A DNA stretch of 64,000 nucleotides from Mycosarcoma maydis. Lineage: Eukaryota > Basidiomycota > Ustilaginomycetes > Ustilaginales. The notes beneath the pieces were generated by a model. That model saw only the letters and a list, made by a program, of their open reading frames with translations. It had not been told where the DNA came from and did no database searches. This document shows, piece by piece, positions 53,729 to 60,878 of the stretch (position 1 is the first letter of the stretch; each line of letters opens with the position of its first letter). The stretch lies in the NCBI RefSeq assembly GCF_000328475.2, contig NC_026495.1, forward strand, positions 62,001 to 126,000, read 5' to 3'. The translations under genes were made by a program, and so were the position numbers.

Positions 53729-54880
53729 ATGTCTGACACAGCACCGTCCACCGAGCAAGCTTTGGCTTCGGTTTCGCGTTCGCGTTCGCCGAGTGCTGCT
53801 CCTGTCGATGCAGCCGAGGCGGCGCGGCTGAAACGCGAAGCTCGCAAAGCTCGAATCCTCAGCAAAGGTTCGGACCGTCTAGCACGCATCACCAATACCG
53901 GCCGTGGCGAAGGCGCGTCTGCCTACCTCAATGACAACACTACGTCGCTACCTTGTACGCCTGCTGCGCGACCTGCAGCCGCGGCAAGTGCCCCCGCCGC
54001 AGTCGCAGTCGCCGACGATGACGATCCGCTCGAGGTGGACATCTCTACTCTACCGCCCAGACAGAATCGGCTGGAGGGCGACGAGGCTCCGAATCCATTT
54101 GGCATGTTTGGTGGTGGTTTGAATGGCACATCAGGGCAGAACCCTATGGAGGCGCTTATGGCCATGATGCAAGGTGGACTTGGTGGTCCCGGTGCGGGCG
54201 GTGCGGACGGTGCGCCTGGTGGTCAAGCAGACATGTCTGGTCTGCCACCGCAGCTTGCAGCGATGATGCAGCAGTTCGGTGCGGCTCCTGGTGCGGCTGG
54301 CGGAGCGGCTGGCTTACGCAGAGCGACAGCGACAAAGTCGACTGCCGAACGATGCTTTGACGTGCTACAAGCTGTGCTCGTGCTCGCGCTCGCGGTGTTC
54401 GCGGTGAAGTCGTCGCTTGTAGACTTGGACCGATCGGGAGTCATGCCACCAACCATGGGCGACTCCACCACTAGCGGCGGCGCCACTCTGGCTCCGACAC
54501 TCGTCCAAAGATGGGCTGCACTCGGTTACCAGCAACCTAGGCCGATCGAGTGGTCGACGATCTCGGCGCGCTTGCCTCTGTTCTGGATCTTTGTCTCGCT
54601 CGAAGTGGTTTTACAAGCATCACGCATCCTGATGTTCTCGCGCAAATCCCCGCCACCCCCCTCGCTCCTCTCGACGCTCACATCGATGCTGCCGATCCGC
54701 AACTTGCATCTGGCTCTCACGCTCGCCGCCAAGTACGTCGCGCTCCTCAACGCGCTCGTCAATGACGTCTGTCTGCTGGCCTTCGTTTTCGGCAGCAGCG
54801 TGCTCTGGAGCTCGTGGATGCTAGGCGGCACAGCCATGCTAGATCATACCGTCAACACGTTGGTCCATAATGAGTTGTAG
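53729..54880 (+). CDS. get2: Get2-like subunit of the ER tail-anchored protein receptor
   Basis: 383 residues from ATG 53729. The N-terminal LKREARKARILSKGSDRLARITNTGRGE is the basic helix by which Get2/CAML captures the Get3 ATPase. A Gly/Ala/Met-rich low-complexity middle (about 140-200) follows. The C-terminal part has three membrane helices: RCFDVLQAVLVLALAVFAVKSSLV, LPLFWIFVSLEVVLQASRILMF, and VNDVCLLAFVFGSSVLWSSWML. This is the Get2 layout in basidiomycetes, where overall similarity is low. It would act in the ER membrane with Get1 to insert tail-anchored proteins. Assignment rests mainly on the N-terminal motif and topology. Confidence 0.82.
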   Translation: MSDTAPSTEQALASVSRSRSPSAAPVDAAEAARLKREARKARILSKGSDRLARITNTGRGEGASAYLNDNTTSLPCTPAARPAAAASAPAAVAVADDDDPLEVDISTLPPRQNRLEGDEAPNPFGMFGGGLNGTSGQNPMEALMAMMQGGLGGPGAGGADGAPGGQADMSGLPPQLAAMMQQFGAAPGAAGGAAGLRRATATKSTAERCFDVLQAVLVLALAVFAVKSSLVDLDRSGVMPPTMGDSTTSGGATLAPTLVQRWAALGYQQPRPIEWSTISARLPLFWIFVSLEVVLQASRILMFSRKSPPPPSLLSTLTSMLPIRNLHLALTLAAKYVALLNALVNDVCLLAFVFGSSVLWSSWMLGGTAMLDHTVNTLVHNEL

Positions 54881-55003
54881 ATGCGCAATCCCCCACATGT
54901 CCCTGTTCCTGTTGGCTCGTTCATGTGTACGTTGTCTCGTACTCGTCGCAGGCGGCTTGGTCTTCAGTGGTGAGCGCACAGTTTGACATTCATCGTGTGG
55001 TGC
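54881..55003. other. Convergent 3' regions of get2 and the hid1-like gene
   Basis: Short space, no feature seen. Confidence 0.5.
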
Positions 55004-57901
55004 TTAGCTGGGTCGGGGTGACATGTGCGTGTGCTCTGGTGCTCGCGGTGGAGCGGGCGGAGCGTTGCTGGACGTGACTTGGGCGTCGCGCACGAGCCTA
55101 AACAGGCTCACCTCGGTATCGCTCCACACGCCCCAAGGCAGCAAGCCATTGAGGTATACTAGGCCCCATAGATAACTTGACAGCCACACAAGCGCGTGGT
55201 CTGTCCAAGACCAGGGTCTGGGATGAAAGCCACCGACGGGAGGCGTCAAGTGGGGGATGCGCTGTTCTCTGAGATACGCGAGGACTCGTGCATCAGTATC
55301 GCCAGCTGTGGTGTCGAGCTTGGCTGAGCTGGAGCGAAGAGCGGCAATGCGCTCGATGTCCGGCAGCAGTCGATCGATCACTAGTCGAGGCGTGCAGAGC
55401 GGGAGGCGCGAGTGCCACGACTCGACCCATGCTTGCGTGGGACGAAATGCGTGCTTGCCAATATACCGCGCTGCGACACTCTCAACAACGTGCAGCGGAT
55501 ACTGGCACAGCTCGCCGCAATACTCGCTCTTGCTCATCGCACCACGTGCACGCTCAGTAGACGAGCTGGACAGACGTCTCGCTTTGCCTTTATCCACGTT
55601 GCAGGCTGCATGCTCGTCTGTCACGCCCGACGTCGAATGCTCGCGCTTTTGCAGTCGCTCGTGTCCCTCGAACCAGTCCCTGGTATCAGTCCCGACGCTC
55701 CGCCGTCTTGCCCAAACTTGCTCCACCGCCTTGCGCAACTCAAATGTTTCGAGCTCTTCCACCAAGCCTCTTGCCAGCACGAGCGAGTACACGAGGTTCA
55801 CATTTTCCTGAAATGCACACGTCAACACGGCGTTGATCGTCTGCAGCACGTAGAACAGCAGCCGCGGATTGCGCTCCTCGGACAGCAAAAACGCGGGCTG
55901 CGAAAACGACGTGAGCAGATGAAGTATGCGCGTCGATGCGCTGATCGAGAGGTTGCGCCAAGCAGGCGCTGTGTTGGTGAGCGAAATGACGAGTGGCGCA
56001 TACAGCGTTGCCAGCTGGCCGTGAGTCGTAGCGATGAGATTATACACACCCTGTACCAGGTAATCAATCGCCGTATTGGCTGCCGCCAGTCCCAGACGAC
56101 GGGGGAGCTCCACTTTGGCTGCACTTGCCGGCTTGGCTAGCTGTACAGCAAAGCTCGGTTCGCTAGATACGTCCTGAAGCATGAAGGCACACAGACGCAC
56201 CAACCCCTGCATCGCCACGTTGGCCTTGTAGCTAAGTGCAAAGTACAGCAGGACGCGCAGCAGCTCGGGCGCTCGCATCGGATCGTCCAATACAAATGCT
56301 CGGAACTTGCGATTGTGCTCGAGTAACTGCCACAGCAACACCAGACGCTCAGCCACCTGAGTGAGCTGCGCGCTTGTCTCGGCTGCGCTCTGAGCGCGAC
56401 CTCGCAGCGCGATCGGAATCGCAAGCATCTGAGTGGTAGAGTTGACGTGCTCGTTGAACCATCTCGACATGCCGGTCCAGATCCAGTCGAAATCTGCTGT
56501 GCGATGCAGCTTGCTGAGATAGAAGCGAAACACGTTGCGTCCGCCTGGTCCACGCAGTGGTCGGCCGAGCGTGGTTGGGCTCAGGCTCGCGGTATCTGTT
56601 TCTGGCGCCAAGACACCGGGGTACGTGAGCAGCACATCCAGGACCTGCAGAGACAAAGTGACCAGATCCGTGCGCACTTGATCGTTCGAAGCACCGACCA
56701 GGCTGCCAACAGCAGGCAAGCCGAACCACGCCGCCGTGGAGCTGCGCGCATTGGCGATGCTCGTATTGATCAGACTACACATCAGAGGCAGCATTACACT
56801 TTGGTCCAGATCCCGAACGGCAAATGCAAGCGCCGGATTGGCTTGCGTAGTTTGCAGGTGTGCAGGAATGTAGATGCTTTTCGAAAGCAGGACGAGGAGC
56901 AAGCGAAGAAGCTCGACGCGATTCGAGAGGTGCCAACGAGTAGTACCGCGTAGGTCGACCGAGCTCCCTACGCCTGCTTGCCAGATCGAGTAGTGGATGC
57001 GTCGAGCAGATGCGCTGGCCGCACCTTGTTCGAGCTGGTCTTGCGTCCATGGCAGGCTGAAGCCGGAGCAGAAGAGCAGATCGACAACCAGCGTGACCAG
57101 ACGTTCTCCCAACGCTACTGGTATTGGCTCTTGGTCGTTGTGCGTTTCGCTTTGGTCGGTACTGAGTGGATGTCGACTAGTCTCGACGCTGGGCGCACGC
57201 GTGGCTTGGTCGTCTTGGTTGTCGTGGTCGTCGTCAATGACAAAGTGTGTCGAGCTGTCCAGCTCGTGCTTGGGCTGGTCTGTGCCGGGGTTTACAGCAT
57301 TGGCACCAGTGTTTTGCGAGGCGTCAGGATGTGTATACGCATCGGGTGCCTGCGTCCACAGCACTTGGTGCTCGAACGAAGCGTCGTCCGACTCCATGAC
57401 AGCCGGCAGCGTCCTTGTGAGGATACGAATGACGTTGAGAGCCTCTTTTGTCCTATCCCTGTGATCCGATGTTGGTCGCACTTGAGCCGAATCCGGCCAC
57501 ATGAGCGAGCCACCTAGCTCTTTCCACTTGGACACATCTGCCAAGCCATTCAGCCTAGCTGCCAGCCCTGACGCTTGCTGGTTGGCGTCAGGTGCACCAC
57601 TGGATGCGGGAGGCTCAAACCAAGGATCGACCAAGAGACTCTCGAGATGCGCCACCATGACGCGCACCAAAGTCACAAGGTTTTCAGGAGCGCTCTTGCT
57701 CGCACGTCGCAGATCCGCCAGCGAGAGCAGGGAATACACTTGGGTGGCGGTGTCGAGCTGCAGAAAGCGTGACCAGTACTTGGAGTCGTGGTAGGGAATG
57801 TGACGTTCCGAGTACAGACGCGCGATGCCGTCGACCTGCGAGAGTTTGAAATCCATCTTGGTCGGATTGCCGAACACGAGCCGCGTGGGGAGGGACAGCA
57901 T
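55004..57901 (-). CDS. Hid1-family protein
   Basis: 965 residues from the ATG at 57901; upstream the frame opens only from TTG. The N-terminus LVFGNPTKMDFKLSQVDGIARLYSERHIPYHDSKYWSRFLQLDTATQVYSLLSLADLRRASKSAPENLVTLVRVM follows the HID1 pattern (a G-N-x-x-K start, FW/YW, then an x-x-LR-x-x-x-x-x-PxNL block). Further family blocks are VDLLFCSGFSLPW, SNRVELLRLLLVLLSKSIY, NRKFRAFVLDD and ENVNLVYSLVLARGLVEELETF. Hid1 proteins are N-myristoylated, Golgi-associated factors in protein sorting; here a Gly directly after Met is missing, so the true start may be a short upstream exon. Long Ser/Asp-rich inserts are present. No intron inside. Confidence 0.82.
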   Translation of the reverse strand: MLSLPTRLVFGNPTKMDFKLSQVDGIARLYSERHIPYHDSKYWSRFLQLDTATQVYSLLSLADLRRASKSAPENLVTLVRVMVAHLESLLVDPWFEPPASSGAPDANQQASGLAARLNGLADVSKWKELGGSLMWPDSAQVRPTSDHRDRTKEALNVIRILTRTLPAVMESDDASFEHQVLWTQAPDAYTHPDASQNTGANAVNPGTDQPKHELDSSTHFVIDDDHDNQDDQATRAPSVETSRHPLSTDQSETHNDQEPIPVALGERLVTLVVDLLFCSGFSLPWTQDQLEQGAASASARRIHYSIWQAGVGSSVDLRGTTRWHLSNRVELLRLLLVLLSKSIYIPAHLQTTQANPALAFAVRDLDQSVMLPLMCSLINTSIANARSSTAAWFGLPAVGSLVGASNDQVRTDLVTLSLQVLDVLLTYPGVLAPETDTASLSPTTLGRPLRGPGGRNVFRFYLSKLHRTADFDWIWTGMSRWFNEHVNSTTQMLAIPIALRGRAQSAAETSAQLTQVAERLVLLWQLLEHNRKFRAFVLDDPMRAPELLRVLLYFALSYKANVAMQGLVRLCAFMLQDVSSEPSFAVQLAKPASAAKVELPRRLGLAAANTAIDYLVQGVYNLIATTHGQLATLYAPLVISLTNTAPAWRNLSISASTRILHLLTSFSQPAFLLSEERNPRLLFYVLQTINAVLTCAFQENVNLVYSLVLARGLVEELETFELRKAVEQVWARRRSVGTDTRDWFEGHERLQKREHSTSGVTDEHAACNVDKGKARRLSSSSTERARGAMSKSEYCGELCQYPLHVVESVAARYIGKHAFRPTQAWVESWHSRLPLCTPRLVIDRLLPDIERIAALRSSSAKLDTTAGDTDARVLAYLREQRIPHLTPPVGGFHPRPWSWTDHALVWLSSYLWGLVYLNGLLPWGVWSDTEVSLFRLVRDAQVTSSNAPPAPPRAPEHTHMSPRPS

Positions 57902-58057
57902 GTTTGCCAAGCTGCCTCAGTAGACCAGATCGCTTCAACAGCAGAGCAGCGAGGACGAGATGATGATCAGCGTACAGAGCTGAATCACGAATCATGAAAT
58001 CGCGAATCGTGAATCAGAATCGTGAATCACAGAGTGTTTGGACGCATTTCAGGGTTC

Positions 58058-58120
58058 ATTCGTGATTCGTGATTCGTGATTCGTGATTCGTGATTCGTGA
58101 TTCGTGATTCGTGATTCGTG
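58058..58120. repeat. (ATTCGTG)9 perfect tandem array
   Basis: Nine uninterrupted copies of the 7-base unit ATTCGTG, continuing with ATTC. It is the purest array of the family and lies between two divergent housekeeping genes. Confidence 0.95.
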
Positions 58121-58312
58121 ATTCTCGATTCGAATCGCCAAAGCTGGCGTGTGCCGCAGACGCATCCCCGACCAACTTTTATAATCACGAATCACAGAAC
58201 AACGTTGCCGGTAAATTGTGAATCCAATCGCGCTTCCAATCGTGTCTTTGCTCCACACGCGGCTTACCATCACTCACACACCCAGCCTGTGACTCTGAAC
58301 ACTGAGCATTGC

Positions 58313-58360
58313 GTTGCTGCGTTGCTGCGTTGCTGCGTTGCTGCGTTGCTGCGTTGCTGC
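58313..58360. repeat. (GTTGCTGC)6 tandem array
   Basis: Six perfect 8-base units about 160 bases upstream of the tfb1 start. Unrelated to the heptamer family. Confidence 0.95.
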
Positions 58361-58519
58361 GTGTCCATTACACGCTTCCACCTGTTCGTGGGGAGAGACG
58401 ACGAAGCCGGGATACGCAGATACGCTACAACGGCGCACGGTTTGCGCGGTGCGAGTGCAGGCGTGCCGCCTCGTGCGTGCGACACCGGAGCCATCTGAGC
58501 GACGACGAGGCTTGTCACC

Positions 58520-60559
58520 ATGTCGGCCTCGTCATCGTCATCGTACATGCATGCGGCGGTCGCCTTCAACAAAGTGGCTGGGACACTGTCGCTGCATACG
58601 GACGAGACGGTGCAGTGGGTACCGTCGTCTGCGTCGTCGGGCGTGTCAGGCTTCCACCTCAAGTTTTGCGACATTGCCGGGCTGCAGACGTCGAAAGCTG
58701 GTGCGGCTCAGATTGCGCTCATGCTTGTGCTGGCGAATGCGGTTCAGATCGCTTCCAAGTCCAAGGTGCTGCTCGTGTTTAATGCGGCGCAGCAGACAGC
58801 GCTCGAGGATCGCGAAAGGTTCAAGACCGAGCTGGCCGCAGCAGTCGGTAGGAATAGGGCCAGCATGGATGGTGCGTCCGGGGGAGCCACACCGTCTTCA
58901 CTACCGGGTAGTCCGGCACAGGCTTGTTCTCCGGCTGCGACTGCAACTGCGACTGCGACTGCTGCGACTCGCGGTGCAACGCCAGATACGCGAGCTGCTA
59001 CACCGTCGCGCATCGCTCCGCCGGCATCTGCCAAGCAGCCCAGGCTCAACGACACAGCTCGGCGCAAGACCGAGATTGAACTTCGGATCAGCGTGATCAA
59101 ATCGAATGCGTCACTTCGAGCACTGCACAAGGACATTGTCATCTCGGGAGAGATGTCGGATGCTGAATTCTGGTCGCATCCGCAACGGCAGCGACTCGTG
59201 CGCGCCGAGCGTGCCAAGCTGGAACAGCGTGCCGGACGCAACGCTCGACTCGCCGATCCGAAACCGACCCCGAATGAAGCGGGCGAGCTGAAGCTGAGCA
59301 TCACACCGGAGCTGATCCGCGATCTGTTTGAACAGTTCCCCATTGTAGCTCGAGCGTACCAAGACAACGTGCCGTCCAAGCTGGACCAGGCGTCGTTCTG
59401 GACGAGATACTTCCAGTCCAAGCTGTACCATCGCTTAAGGACCAGTGCGCGATCCGCGGCTTCCGAGCACATTGTGCACGACGATGCCATCTTTGATGCA
59501 TACCTCGAGGACGAGGATAACGAGTTGCAGCCCAGACGCGAGTTCAACCCGCACGATCGCTTGTTGGATCTGCAAGCGACCGAGGAGGATCACGCCGAGA
59601 CGGGGAATGAGAAGGACTGGACCATGCGCGCCGGAGCCGAGCGCAGGACGTTGCCGTTGATGCGCCGCTTCAACGACCATTCGCAGTCCTTGTTGGATTC
59701 AGCGTTGGGCGAACAAGAGCGAGGCCAGAGCAAGCGCAGGATCGTCGGGGGTGTTGGCGACGAGTACCCCACTGCCACTCATTCAGCACGCCAGGGTGAT
59801 GCCAACTCTGCCCAGCACACTTCAAGCGCACATGATGCTGACCAAGTCGACGATTCTGTGGATTGGATCAAGAAGCACTACTACCGGGAAATCGTGATTG
59901 ACGACCTCAATGATTCGGTTGCGACCGACAAGGTTCGACTGAACATGGCGGATCTCGAGGGGTATTTTTCGACTACTGTGCAGGGTGGAGATGAAGCGGT
60001 GTCTAGTGTGAGGTTGAATGGAGCAGAGGATGAGAAGGCGGTCTTGACCATGCACGAGTATGTGGCGGTGGTGCACAAATTTACGCAGACGATGCGTGCG
60101 TGGGGGGGAGTGCAGTTGGGCGGGTTTCGGCCTAGTGCGCAGGCGACAGAGGCGTGTATGATGCGGATCATGCAGAACTTGCGATCGCGCACACGTCCTG
60201 CTCAGACCAGTCACACGAGTGTGGTACCTGATCAAGTGTTCAAGTCTGTCATCAGCCTGCAAGCCAGTACGACCGAGTTCCTCCGTCAGTTCTGGAACGC
60301 TATTGCTCCACAACCCGACATGTCCGACCATCCTCCACACCGACCATCGCACAACGATCCATCCATCCAAGATCGCTTGCTCACAGCCAAGAAAATGGCA
60401 CTCAATCTAGCCAACTTCCACACGAAACTCGATGCCATCTTTCCACCATCACACCCAGATGCCGACGACGTATTGCACAACATCGACGCTTTACTAGCTC
60501 CCACGAAAAACGCCGTCCATATCGCCCTCACAATCGCCCGCCGTAGAGCCATGATTTGA
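58520..60559 (+). CDS. tfb1: TFIIH core subunit Tfb1 (p62)
   Basis: 679 residues from ATG 58520. Residues 1-110 form the PH-like domain (AAVAFNKVAGTLSLHTDETVQWVPSS ... HLKFCDIAGLQTSKAG ... KVLLVFN), which binds acidic activation domains and repair proteins. An Ala/Thr/Pro-rich linker follows. Two BSD domains come next: around MSDAEFWSHPQRQRLV and around LIRDLFEQFPIVARAYQDNVPSKLDQASFWTRYFQSKLYHRL. The C-terminal part (about 440-679) carries the helical region that contacts other TFIIH subunits. Tfb1 is a scaffold of TFIIH in nuclear transcription initiation and nucleotide excision repair. No intron. Confidence 0.92.
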   Translation: MSASSSSSYMHAAVAFNKVAGTLSLHTDETVQWVPSSASSGVSGFHLKFCDIAGLQTSKAGAAQIALMLVLANAVQIASKSKVLLVFNAAQQTALEDRERFKTELAAAVGRNRASMDGASGGATPSSLPGSPAQACSPAATATATATAATRGATPDTRAATPSRIAPPASAKQPRLNDTARRKTEIELRISVIKSNASLRALHKDIVISGEMSDAEFWSHPQRQRLVRAERAKLEQRAGRNARLADPKPTPNEAGELKLSITPELIRDLFEQFPIVARAYQDNVPSKLDQASFWTRYFQSKLYHRLRTSARSAASEHIVHDDAIFDAYLEDEDNELQPRREFNPHDRLLDLQATEEDHAETGNEKDWTMRAGAERRTLPLMRRFNDHSQSLLDSALGEQERGQSKRRIVGGVGDEYPTATHSARQGDANSAQHTSSAHDADQVDDSVDWIKKHYYREIVIDDLNDSVATDKVRLNMADLEGYFSTTVQGGDEAVSSVRLNGAEDEKAVLTMHEYVAVVHKFTQTMRAWGGVQLGGFRPSAQATEACMMRIMQNLRSRTRPAQTSHTSVVPDQVFKSVISLQASTTEFLRQFWNAIAPQPDMSDHPPHRPSHNDPSIQDRLLTAKKMALNLANFHTKLDAIFPPSHPDADDVLHNIDALLAPTKNAVHIALTIARRRAMI

Positions 60560-60878
60560 CCACCCAGCTCGCGAGCTAGTCAACCCGCAGCCTACACGAC
60601 CATCCATCTCACCACGACATCGCACGCTCAGCGACAAGCCAAATTCCGAATCCGAATCCGAATCCGAGTCCGAGTCCGAGTCCGAACCAAGCCTATGCCA
60701 ATGCTTTGTAGTGTGTCTGTGAATGATGCCACGGATTGCCGTGTGGTTAATTGGGAAAAATGATGAGCTGCCAGTGATTCCGATGCGGACGCAAGACGTG
60801 AGAGACTCGACTGCAAGTTAACGCTGATACAAAAACGACGCTAACGACGATCAGGAAAAGGACGTAAAGAGCCAACAT
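60560..60878. other. Convergent 3' regions of tfb1 and the phosphatase gene
   Basis: 319 bases; the only structure is a hexamer array at 60645-60686. Confidence 0.55.
60645..60686. repeat. (TCCGAR)7 hexamer array
   Basis: Seven tandem units, three TCCGAA, three TCCGAG, one TCCGAA, in the tfb1 3' region. The A/G alternation resembles that between the heptamer variants CACGAAT and CACGAGT. Confidence 0.9.

Larger units (their letters stand above)
57902..58519. other. Divergent promoter region of the hid1-like gene and tfb1
   Basis: Contains the longest heptamer array of the window (58058-58120) and an 8-base tandem repeat (58313-58360). No gene is supported, although two frames over the 8-base repeat give Cys/Leu-rich ORFs. 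Confidence 0.6.

Noticed and set aside
58058..58120. CRISPR-like array
   Set aside because: Units are 7 bases with no spacers, and the organism is a fungus.
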